A stretch of 28,922 nt of DNA. Origin: a virus. A model generated the notes under the pieces. It saw only the letters and a list, made by a program, of their open reading frames with translations, ran no database searches and had not been told where the DNA came from. This document shows, in pieces, positions 6,297 through 12,185 of this stretch. The stretch is from the IMG/VR virus record IMGVR_UViG_3300006128_000045, positions 1 to 28,922 of that record. The stretch is one strand, 5' to 3'. The position numbers were made by a program, and so were the translations under genes. Numbering within the stretch: position 1 is the stretch's first letter; each line of letters opens with the position of its first letter.

Positions 6297-7027
6297 TACA
6301 ATTTACTAATCATATATGCTTCTGGGATTCTAGTATGCGTGTTCTTACTACCTAATAGTATAACAGTTCTAATACCCTTTTCTGCCCGTAACATCATCAC
6401 AATACAGCCACCGCTGTCATGTATCCATCCTGTTTTGCTAACTAAAAAATCAATACCTTTACCTACTAAGTTATTTGTATTATGAACAGTAGTAGAGTTC
6501 TTTTTATTTGTTTTCCATTGAATGGATGATGTATTGCTTGCATTCACTATGGTTGAATAATTCTTTGCAGCCATAACTAAATGAACCAAATCTTCTGCCG
6601 TACTAACATTGGTGTTATATAATCCTGTTGGGTCAGTGAAACTAGAATGGTACATTTGCAATGTTGAGGCCTTGACATTCATTTGTTCAATACAACTCCT
6701 TAATCCAGTTATATAATACTCGCAAAGCATTCTGGCTGCATCGTTGTCAGATTTTACGATTGCTAAAGTAATTAATTCTTGTCTAGTGAATGTTCTATTG
6801 TGTAATTTTTTAGGGATAACTTCATCTAGTGGTTGTCCGCTATCTAGTACCACCATGCTAGTCATTAGTTTGGTTATGCTAGCAATTGATCTAACCTCAG
6901 TAGTATGCGCCCCTTGTAATATATTTCCTTCATCATCAGCAACTAACCATGCCCGTGCTGTCAACGAAGGCTGTGCTATTGAATATATAGGTATGCACAT
7001 TAACAATGAGGCAATGTACTTTTTCAC
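6293..7027 (-). CDS. D-alanyl-D-alanine carboxypeptidase/endopeptidase-like PBP (peptidase S11 type)
   Basis: 244 residues with a signal peptide (1-19, cut after SIAQ or IYSIA) and all three penicillin-binding motifs: S50-I-T-K53 (catalytic serine and lysine), S93-D-N95 and K198-T-G200. This matches S11 enzymes (DacA/PbpG type), which trim the terminal D-Ala or cut D-Ala-mDAP cross-links in the periplasm. It lacks the C-terminal amphipathic anchor of PBP5/6 and is near the length of the catalytic domain alone. The start codon is GTG 7027, directly after the stop of the preceding gene, so it is probably translated by coupling. A periplasmic peptidoglycan-editing enzyme with its own signal peptide is unusual in a lytic phage. 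Confidence 0.85.
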   Translation of the reverse strand: MKKYIASLLMCIPIYSIAQPSLTARAWLVADDEGNILQGAHTTEVRSIASITKLMTSMVVLDSGQPLDEVIPKKLHNRTFTRQELITLAIVKSDNDAARMLCEYYITGLRSCIEQMNVKASTLQMYHSSFTDPTGLYNTNVSTAEDLVHLVMAAKNYSTIVNASNTSSIQWKTNKKNSTTVHNTNNLVGKGIDFLVSKTGWIHDSGGCIVMMLRAEKGIRTVILLGSKNTHTRIPEAYMISKLY

Positions 7028-7348
7028 TTAAAGTGTATCTTTCTTTTGATTAAAGAATTTAGAAGATTCAAAATCAGTACCAGCACCTACTATGCAACTA
7101 ATTTTATCTTTGGTTGCAATGATAGTCCATGTTTTCTCTGGACTAATCCAAACTGACATAGTAGATTCTGCTATGTCGTTGGTTTTACCCATCATAATAG
7201 GAATTTCTTTGTAAGTGCTTTGTAATTCATTGAATATAATGGTGCTATTATAGCACATCATTTTAAGCGTAACACTTTTTTCGGGTTTATCCTTTGCATA
7301 CACATTGACAAAGAATAAACCCAATAATAGAGTAATTATATATTTCAT
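7028..7348 (-). CDS. Small exported protein of unknown function (106 residues)
   Basis: A signal peptide covers residues 1-18 (MKYIITLLLGLFFVNVYA, cut after VYA). The mature part has two cysteines (C32 and C85) that could form a disulfide in the periplasm, and strand-rich segments (STMSVWISPEKTWTIIATKD, then KISCIVGAG). Similar small secreted proteins with a SVWI-x-P-x-TWT core occur in environmental phages. It is immediately followed by the carboxypeptidase gene, suggesting a shared envelope role. No enzyme motif is seen. Confidence 0.65.
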   Translation of the reverse strand: MKYIITLLLGLFFVNVYAKDKPEKSVTLKMMCYNSTIIFNELQSTYKEIPIMMGKTNDIAESTMSVWISPEKTWTIIATKDKISCIVGAGTDFESSKFFNQKKDTL

Positions 7349-7357
7349 AGGGTTAGA

Positions 7358-7894
7358 TTAAAACCACAACCAAATACCTTGACTCATTAACAATGCACCA
7401 ACTAAACCAACTCCAAGACTAGCCCAAAACATACCCATACTAACTGCCAAAATGGCAGCAGATAATAATACAATGCTTAATTGGAATGCTGAGTTGGCAA
7501 ATGTCAACCATGGAGAATGTTTTCTAACATCATCTCTTTCAGATTCAAGTGCTCTGGCTTTAGCAAGTAATTCTTTTTTACCTTCACCTGAAGCTGGGTC
7601 AGATTCATATTTTGCAATTTTTGCAGTAAGTTTTTCAATTTTAGCCGTTTCTTTTCTTACAATTGCATCATCCAAACTTTGTTCAGCCAATGTTTGTTTG
7701 ATTGATTTTGCTTGATAAAAGCTATACATATTGTTGGCAGCAATAGTATTGTTCAATACTTTACTGCTGAACCCATTACTAATATAGGTATTAACTGCTA
7801 ACAAGGCAGCTACAACAGTAATTACCCATCCTGCTTTGTCTTTTATTTTTGCTTCTCTTTCACTACGAGACAGAGGTTTTTTCTCTTCAGCCAT
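7358..7894 (-). CDS. DUF4337-like membrane protein
   Basis: 178 residues with a charged N-terminus, one membrane segment at about 22-39 (GWVITVVAALLAVNTYIS), a long lysine- and glutamate-rich helix that looks like a coiled coil (about 62-125), and two more membrane segments near the end (about 137-154 and 156-174). This order matches the DUF4337 family of bacterial and phage inner-membrane proteins of unknown role. The start has a good Shine-Dalgarno (AAGGAGAAAATAC). It heads the three-gene envelope cassette. Confidence 0.75.
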   Translation of the reverse strand: MAEEKKPLSRSEREAKIKDKAGWVITVVAALLAVNTYISNGFSSKVLNNTIAANNMYSFYQAKSIKQTLAEQSLDDAIVRKETAKIEKLTAKIAKYESDPASGEGKKELLAKARALESERDDVRKHSPWLTFANSAFQLSIVLLSAAILAVSMGMFWASLGVGLVGALLMSQGIWLWF

Positions 7895-7925
7895 GTATTT
7901 TCTCCTTAATAGTTTACATACAGTG

Positions 7926-7933
7926 TATTTAGT
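7926..7933 (-). promoter_or_regulatory. Possible late-type promoter box for the envelope cassette
   Basis: Minus-strand ACTAAATA, the same variant as at 1106-1113, placed about 32 bases before the DUF4337 start with a Shine-Dalgarno in the leader. Weak evidence alone. Confidence 0.35.
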
Positions 7934-7960
7934 GATAAAATAGACTATTACCCATTTAAA

Positions 7961-7968
7961 GATAAATA
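7961..7968 (+). promoter_or_regulatory. Late-type promoter (GATAAATA), start-proximal
   Basis: GATAAATA followed by five bases and the ATG of the HAD gene. T4-like late promoters act as extended -10 boxes, which would place the start at or near the A of ATG 7974. Confidence 0.55.
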
Positions 7969-7973
7969 TACTA

Positions 7974-8537
7974 ATGAGAATTAAAGACCTATTTGAAGAT
8001 GCTAATTTGAAAAAGATGCCACATCTCTATCTAGATATGGATGGAGTACAGGCTGACTTCTTTGGGGCTTGGGCTAAACGACATAATGTTCCAACATATA
8101 AAGAAATTCCTAGACGAGAAGATGATATAAATGAATTGGCAAATTCTAGTGCTGAACAAGTTTATCAATTTTTTAAAGACTTGGAACCATTGACAGGTGG
8201 AATGCGTATTGTTATGTGGTTAAAGGATAACAAAATTCCATTTACTGTATTATCTGCACCATTGCGTGGTCCATATGCAAATGCTAGTAAGCAAGCTAAA
8301 AAAGATTGGTTAGATGAATATAATCCAGGCACTAGTGATGGAGCCATTTTTACTGCTGCCAAGTATAAATACGCCACTCAGAATGGCGAACCAAATGTAT
8401 TAGTAGATGATTTTGGTAAGTATTTAAATGCATGGAGCAATGCAGGTGGCATCGCTGTCAAGCATGAAGATGAAAATACCTCACATACCATACATGAACT
8501 ACAAAAGATATATGGACCATATACCCACAATAGTTGA
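7974..8537 (+). CDS. HAD-superfamily 5'(3')-deoxyribonucleotidase-like protein with capsid-targeting-like N-terminus
   Basis: 187 residues. HAD motif I is LYLDMDGVQADFF with D21 and D23, motif II is TVLSAP (S94), and motif IV is VLVDDFGKYLNAW (D145, D146), followed by GGIAVKHE. This order fits the NT5C-type nucleotidases that dephosphorylate (d)NMPs. K111 or K130 is the likely motif III lysine. The first eight residues, MRIKDLFE, precede the domain and end in an L-x-E site like those cut by T4 prohead protease. A late-type promoter box sits five bases before the ATG and there is no Shine-Dalgarno. It might be a virion-packaged enzyme; that is inference. Confidence 0.8.
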   Translation: MRIKDLFEDANLKKMPHLYLDMDGVQADFFGAWAKRHNVPTYKEIPRREDDINELANSSAEQVYQFFKDLEPLTGGMRIVMWLKDNKIPFTVLSAPLRGPYANASKQAKKDWLDEYNPGTSDGAIFTAAKYKYATQNGEPNVLVDDFGKYLNAWSNAGGIAVKHEDENTSHTIHELQKIYGPYTHNS

Positions 8538-8562
8538 TATTCATATTAAAAACTAATATACT
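8534..8562 (+). promoter_or_regulatory. Sigma70-type promoter, start-proximal, for the AbrB-like gene
   Basis: TTGATA (8534-8539), 17-base spacer, TATACT (8557-8562), five bases, then ATG 8568. The -35 box overlaps the stop codon of the HAD gene (8535-8537). Confidence 0.55.
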
Positions 8563-8567
8563 AGATC

Positions 8568-8750
8568 ATGGCTACAAATAATTTAGGACAAGGTCATGTC
8601 CGTTATGAAGTGATTGCACAAGAAGACGGTGATGATATCATATTACCCATTCCACAAATATTGCTTGACCAAATAGGATGGAAAGAAGGTGACATTATTG
8701 ATTTTGGATTAGATGATAAGGGCCATTATATTCTAAGAAAGATTGGTTAA
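8568..8750 (+). CDS. SpoVT-AbrB/MazE-like small protein (60 residues)
   Basis: The sequence VIAQEDGDDIILPIPQILLDQIGWKEGDIIDFGLDD followed by GHYILRK follows the swapped-hairpin AbrB fold: strand, LPIP, helix LLDQIGW, EGD-x-I-x-F, then strand. Such proteins bind DNA as dimers (AbrB, MazE antitoxin); phage versions of this length are common and their targets are unknown. No toxin gene follows. There is no Shine-Dalgarno; the promoter lies immediately upstream, so the transcript should begin at the ATG. The stop TAA shares its last A with the next ATG. Confidence 0.7.
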   Translation: MATNNLGQGHVRYEVIAQEDGDDIILPIPQILLDQIGWKEGDIIDFGLDDKGHYILRKIG

Positions 8751-9109
8751 TGTCAGGTAAAATATTCACAATTGGTAACATAAACAGTAGTACCGGTAGT
8801 ATTAGCGGGCACACACTTACTTCAAGTGGCATAGGAGCATCAGCTTGGGCAACTATCTCATCAAGCTCTGACTTAAATGGCAATTCACTTCAGGTAAAAG
8901 GTAATGCTGAATTTGAAGGCGATATTAAAATCAAGGGTAAAAGTCTCAATGATTCATTAGAACGCATAGAAGAACGATTAGCCATTCTCAGACCCAATGA
9001 TGAATTAGAAGCTAAATGGGAAAACTTGCGTGAATTGCGCAACCAATACATGGAACTTGAGGCTGAAATCAAAGAAAAAGAAGCCATGTGGTCTATTCTC
9101 AAAAGATAA
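8750..9109 (+). CDS. Structural-type protein with beta-rich head and coiled-coil tail (119 residues)
   Basis: The N-terminal half (IFTIGNINSSTGSISGHTLT and LNGNSLQVKGNAEFEGDIKI) resembles short beta-helix pieces of phage fibre or baseplate-type proteins. The C-terminal half (RIEERLAILRPNDELEAKW, then LRELRNQYMELEAEIKEKEA) is a predicted coiled coil. I recognise this combination from many environmental T4-like phages, where it is listed as hypothetical. It is likely a virion component. It overlaps the preceding stop by one base. Confidence 0.65.
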   Translation: MSGKIFTIGNINSSTGSISGHTLTSSGIGASAWATISSSSDLNGNSLQVKGNAEFEGDIKIKGKSLNDSLERIEERLAILRPNDELEAKWENLRELRNQYMELEAEIKEKEAMWSILKR

Positions 9110-9125
9110 TACAATAGTATACAAT

Positions 9126-9154
9126 TTGACAATAATTATGGATTCGTATATAAT
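9126..9154 (+). promoter_or_regulatory. Consensus sigma70 promoter
   Basis: TTGACA (9126-9131), 17-base spacer, TATAAT (9149-9154): both hexamers perfect. The start near 9161 leaves a 27-base leader that contains a five-codon ORF (ATG 9174) ending in the ATGA of the next gene. Confidence 0.8.
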
Positions 9155-9187
9155 AGACACTATATTGACAACTATGGACTGTTATCT

Positions 9188-9580
9188 ATGACCATGCACC
9201 TCGCACACCCAGCATTGACTATGGGCGGTAAGCGCAAAGGCAAAACTAAGTTTCGCAATAGTGCTGAGGCACAAAAAGCACGGCAACTTGATGCTGAATG
9301 GAAAGAATTGCAAGCTAAGTGGGGTGTTGAGGCTGAGGAGAAAAAGCGCAAAAGAGCCATGAGTGCTCCGTCACTTGACTACAAATTGACTGCACCAGTT
9401 GGCCGTTCTAACACTAATCATATTCCCAGCCGTGTCACTGAGGGTGGTTCTACTGCGTCAGTTCACAAAGTCTACACAGGAAACAAGATTCTCGGTATCG
9501 GTACTATGCACAAGAGTAATGCGGTGCCTATCTTTAGTGACGAGCAAGCAAAAGATATATCTAGGATGCGCCGTGGTTGA
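9188..9580 (+). CDS. Conserved phage protein, basic, 130 residues
   Basis: The sequence contains GGKRKGKTKFRNSAEAQKAR, a charged helix (ELQAKWGVEAEEKKRKRAM), APSLDYKLTAPVGR and the ending TMHKSNAVPIFSDEQAKDIS. I recognise this from numerous uncultured myovirus genomes as a conserved protein of unknown function. It is highly basic at the N-terminus, which suggests nucleic-acid contact, though no fold is known. ATG 9188 and ATG 9194 are both possible starts and neither has a Shine-Dalgarno. Its own consensus promoter lies at 9126-9154. Confidence 0.7.
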   Translation: MTMHLAHPALTMGGKRKGKTKFRNSAEAQKARQLDAEWKELQAKWGVEAEEKKRKRAMSAPSLDYKLTAPVGRSNTNHIPSRVTEGGSTASVHKVYTGNKILGIGTMHKSNAVPIFSDEQAKDISRMRRG

Positions 9581-9875
9581 TTATACATATTACTGCGTAG
9601 TCCGTAAAGATTATAATCATTTTGATGACATTAGTCCAGGTACATATTCATTTACAGTATCAAGAAAAAGAATAGGCATCCCATTTAACTGTCATAGAAT
9701 AATGACGGTCAGTAGTAAAGTTTGGAAACAGGGACCAAAGGGTGGGGTAAAGATTATAAAGGATGGTTCATTGATGCGTCATTTTACTAGTGAATATGTC
9801 ACAACTAATGAGAAGTTGATGAAAGAATTTATGTGGGACAAACTTCAGGCCCAAAAATTAACAGGTTATAATTAA
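9573..9875 (+). CDS. Unknown protein of 100 residues (GTG start)
   Basis: GTG 9573 overlaps the previous gene by eight bases and has AGGA at 9563-9566, so it is preferred over upstream codons inside that gene. Begins [20 protein letters not shown] and continues as a strand-rich domain ([38 protein letters not shown]) with a helical end ([16 protein letters not shown]). No family is recognised. It is followed after 17 bases by the IF-1 gene, which has its own Shine-Dalgarno. Confidence 0.6.
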   Translation: MVDYTYYCVVRKDYNHFDDISPGTYSFTVSRKRIGIPFNCHRIMTVSSKVWKQGPKGGVKIIKDGSLMRHFTSEYVTTNEKLMKEFMWDKLQAQKLTGYN

Positions 9876-9892
9876 GGAGAAAACAAACCAAA

Positions 9893-10108
9893 ATGGCAAA
9901 AGAAGAAGGTATTAAGTTAGACGGTAAGGTAATTGATGTATTACCCAATGCCGTATTTAGAGTAACATTAAACACTGGTCCAACAGTGACTGGATATATT
10001 TCAGGTAAAATGCGTAAGCATGATATCAAGATATTATTAGGTGACACTGTTGAAATAGAATTTTCACCTTATGATTTAACAAAAGGACGCATTACTCGGC
10101 GCAGATAA
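9893..10108 (+). CDS. infA: Translation initiation factor IF-1 homologue
   Basis: 71 residues, the same length as bacterial IF-1, with the whole family pattern: [63 protein letters not shown] and a basic tail TRRR. This is the S1/OB fold that binds the ribosomal A site on the 30S subunit during initiation. It has a strong Shine-Dalgarno (AAGGAG at about 9876-9881, 12 bases upstream). A phage copy could favour phage mRNAs or replace a limiting host factor; the presence of several predicted leaderless transcripts nearby makes this worth testing. Only family assignment is firm. Confidence 0.93.
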   Translation: MAKEEGIKLDGKVIDVLPNAVFRVTLNTGPTVTGYISGKMRKHDIKILLGDTVEIEFSPYDLTKGRITRRR

Positions 10109-10116
10109 AATACATG

Positions 10117-10124
10117 CATAAATA
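10117..10124 (+). promoter_or_regulatory. Late-type promoter (CATAAATA), start-proximal
   Basis: CATAAATA followed by six bases and the ATG of the superoxide dismutase gene, with no Shine-Dalgarno. Same geometry as at 7961-7968. Confidence 0.5.
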
Positions 10125-10130
10125 CAAATT

Positions 10131-10685
10131 ATGCGTGATATTATTACATTGATTGAGGGAAAGAGTAAACCTCAAGATATAGAAATTATTCCCCTAAACT
10201 TCACCCCAAATGAAGTTAGTCCCGTTTTATCTAAAGAAACATTAGATTTGCATTATGGGAAATTAGCCCACGGTTATGCTGAACGCTATAACAATAATGA
10301 GGGCGATAAAGATTTTAATTATGCAGGTGCTTTTTTGCACAATACACTATTTCCACAGTTTCGTGAAGTGAGGAACAATAATAAACCCAATGGACCAATG
10401 CTAGGGTTCATCAACAAATATTTTGGTGATTATGATAACATGAAATCAGAGTTTGAAACTATGGCCATGACTATCGAGGGCAGTGGTTGGATATATCTAG
10501 CAACTGACGGGAAGATCAAAATTATACCAAATCACCAAGTCCGTAATGACATTCTATTGTTAATTGACTGGTGGGAACATGCGTTTTTATTGGACTATGG
10601 TTCAAATAAAAAGAAATATTTATCCGAACAATGGAAGATCATCAACTGGAATGTAGTCAATACCAGATGGGGTAAAAGTCTATAA
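10131..10685 (+). CDS. Iron/manganese superoxide dismutase with capsid-targeting-like N-terminus
   Basis: 184 residues. All four metal ligands of the Fe/Mn family are present: H41 (LDLHYGK), H70 (FLHNTLF), D146 and H150 (IDWWEHAF). The conserved tyrosine Y49 and the GSGW motif (117-120) are kept. The usual HH pair of KHHxxY is replaced by L45-A46, and G66 stands where iron forms usually have glutamine, so manganese or mixed use is possible; this is tentative. Enzymes of the family convert superoxide to O2 and H2O2. The nine-residue leader MRDIITLIE, absent from host enzymes, ends in an L-x-E site. It is flanked by IF-1 and the Fe-S carrier gene and has a late-type promoter directly at its start. 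Confidence 0.9.
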   Translation: MRDIITLIEGKSKPQDIEIIPLNFTPNEVSPVLSKETLDLHYGKLAHGYAERYNNNEGDKDFNYAGAFLHNTLFPQFREVRNNNKPNGPMLGFINKYFGDYDNMKSEFETMAMTIEGSGWIYLATDGKIKIIPNHQVRNDILLLIDWWEHAFLLDYGSNKKKYLSEQWKIINWNVVNTRWGKSL

Positions 10686-10686
10686 C

Positions 10687-11013
10687 ATGAATGTTACAAT
10701 CACAGAATCAGCACAAACTAAGATAGTTGATATATTAGCGGAAGAAAATAATCCTGCTATAAAACTAAGAACCTTTGTTCAAGGCGGTGGTTGTAGTGGT
10801 TTTCAGTATGGATTTACTTTAGATGAAGTCACAAATGAAGACGATTTTGTTATAGAACATCCAGGAATAACGGTATTAATAGATGCAATGAGTATGCAGT
10901 ATCTACAGGGTTCTACAATTGATTACAAAGAATCACTTATGGAAAGCAGTTTTGTAATTAATAATCCAAATGCTTCAGGTAGTTGTGGCTGCGGGAGTAG
11001 TTTTAGCGTATAA
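10687..11013 (+). CDS. A-type iron-sulfur carrier (IscA/ErpA-like)
   Basis: 108 residues, full family length. The three conserved cysteines are present: C36 in [11 protein letters not shown] and C100-G-C102 in the C-terminal [10 protein letters not shown]. ErpA/IscA/SufA proteins hold and deliver Fe-S clusters to apo-enzymes. N-terminal [13 protein letters not shown] is also typical. It starts one base after the dismutase stop, so the two are co-translated, which fits a role in protecting or rebuilding clusters during oxidative stress. The stop codon lies inside a late promoter box (11009-11016). ErpA rather than IscA is only a guess. Confidence 0.9.
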   Translation: MNVTITESAQTKIVDILAEENNPAIKLRTFVQGGGCSGFQYGFTLDEVTNEDDFVIEHPGITVLIDAMSMQYLQGSTIDYKESLMESSFVINNPNASGSCGCGSSFSV

Positions 11014-11016
11014 ATA
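11009..11016 (+). promoter_or_regulatory. Consensus T4-like late promoter (TATAAATA)
   Basis: A perfect TATAAATA overlapping the stop codon of the Fe-S carrier gene, 51 bases before the first fibre gene. Transcripts from here would still include the whole hairpin at 11035-11059. Confidence 0.6.
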
Positions 11017-11034
11017 GAACGGAGATGATTTGAT

Positions 11035-11059
11035 CCTTATTGATAAATACATAATAAGG
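11035..11059 (+). promoter_or_regulatory. RBS-sequestering hairpin with a late promoter in its loop
   Basis: CCTTATT (11035-11041) pairs perfectly with AATAAGG (11053-11059); the 11-base loop holds GATAAATA (11042-11049). The 3' arm includes the Shine-Dalgarno AAGGG of the fibre gene (ATG 11067). Transcripts starting in the loop would lack the 5' arm. The same design is known for T4 genes such as e and soc. Confidence 0.6.
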
Positions 11060-11066
11060 GTTAAAT

Positions 11067-12161
11067 ATGGCAATCTCCGGACTTCAAACTATCAATATTG
11101 GTTTACCCAACGAATCTGTGGGTAGCGATTCATTATACACGGCATTTACCAAAACACAAACTAATTTCACTACACTTGCTTCATGTGCAAGTCCATACAA
11201 CACTTTTATAGCAAATACAGGAATAGCATTAACCGCTAATTCTGCTCAGGGTAGTTTAAGTATATTAAACACAGGTGTTACTAGTATTACTGCTGGAACT
11301 GGTATAACAGTCAATCAGGCAAATGGAAGTGTGACAATATCTTCTACTGGTGGAAATGGTGGCAGTGGAACAGTAACTAGTGTGGGGTTAGCCGCAGTAT
11401 CATCTAGTAGATTAGTTGTTACTAATACCCCAATAGTTAGTTCTGGTACAATATCAATTGATTTAGCAAACTCTGGCGTAAGTCCAGGTACATACACTTA
11501 TCCTACAGTAACAGTAGACCAATATGGTAGAGTTACTACTATAGCTGCCGGAACTAGTGTAGGGACAGTAACTAGTGTTGGTGCTATTGCCGGAGACGGG
11601 ATACAAGTTTCAGGAAGCCCAGTAACTACATCGGGTAACATAACTATATTAAACACTGGAGTTACTAGATTAACTGCAGGTACAGGAATAACTCTCAGTG
11701 GCTCAAATGGAAATGTCACTGTATCTACTACAGCACCAAGTGGTACAGTAACCAGTGTGTCAGTATCTAGCAGTTCACTAACTGTAACTAATGGTACTGT
11801 TACTACTACTGGCGTAATAGATGTAGAATTACCAGCTAATGTAGCAGTTACTGGACAATTATTGTTAAATGGTAGCGAGAATTTAATTAACGGGGCCGCA
11901 GCTAATTTAGCCGTCACTGCTAGCTATTTTTCAACATCAGTAGCATCTACTGCTACATTGAACATAGGTACCAATGGACAGATAAAAACATTTATGATGG
12001 TCGCTGAGAATGGCAACATGGCTATCACAGTTTCAAATGCAGGATGGAAAACATCTGGATCTGGAATTATGACTTTCAGTGCAGTGGGACAAGCATGTAC
12101 TTTACAGTATATTAACAACAAATGGTTCTGTGTTGGCAATAACGGTGCAGTTTTTTCATAA
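11067..12161 (+). CDS. Tail fibre-like structural protein (364 residues)
   Basis: A beta-rich, Thr/Ser/Gly/Val repetitive protein. The N-terminus (MAISGLQTINIGLPNESVGS) leads to repeated blocks: LNTGVTSITAGTGITVNQ and LNTGVTRLTAGTGITLSG, four GTVTSV units at about 107-240, and alternating strand pairs (VTTSGNITI, GTVTTTGVIDVELP). The C-terminal 100 residues (STSVASTATLNIG...WFCVGNNGAVFS) look like a distinct globular tip. This composition is standard for fibres of large phages. It has the hairpin-controlled Shine-Dalgarno described upstream and begins the 9-kb fibre cluster. Which fibre it is cannot be told. Confidence 0.75.
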   Translation: MAISGLQTINIGLPNESVGSDSLYTAFTKTQTNFTTLASCASPYNTFIANTGIALTANSAQGSLSILNTGVTSITAGTGITVNQANGSVTISSTGGNGGSGTVTSVGLAAVSSSRLVVTNTPIVSSGTISIDLANSGVSPGTYTYPTVTVDQYGRVTTIAAGTSVGTVTSVGAIAGDGIQVSGSPVTTSGNITILNTGVTRLTAGTGITLSGSNGNVTVSTTAPSGTVTSVSVSSSSLTVTNGTVTTTGVIDVELPANVAVTGQLLLNGSENLINGAAANLAVTASYFSTSVASTATLNIGTNGQIKTFMMVAENGNMAITVSNAGWKTSGSGIMTFSAVGQACTLQYINNKWFCVGNNGAVFS

Positions 12162-12185
12162 TTAAAATAACAAAGGAAACGGTAA

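Noticed and set aside
6744-7031. Plus-strand open frame of 95 codons
   Set aside because: It lies antisense to the carboxypeptidase gene, whose active-site motifs and signal peptide show that strand to be real; it has no Shine-Dalgarno.
8568-9109. Toxin-antitoxin pair starting with the AbrB/MazE-like gene
   Set aside because: The following gene is a coiled-coil structural-type protein and not a toxin such as MazF or a PIN-domain protein.
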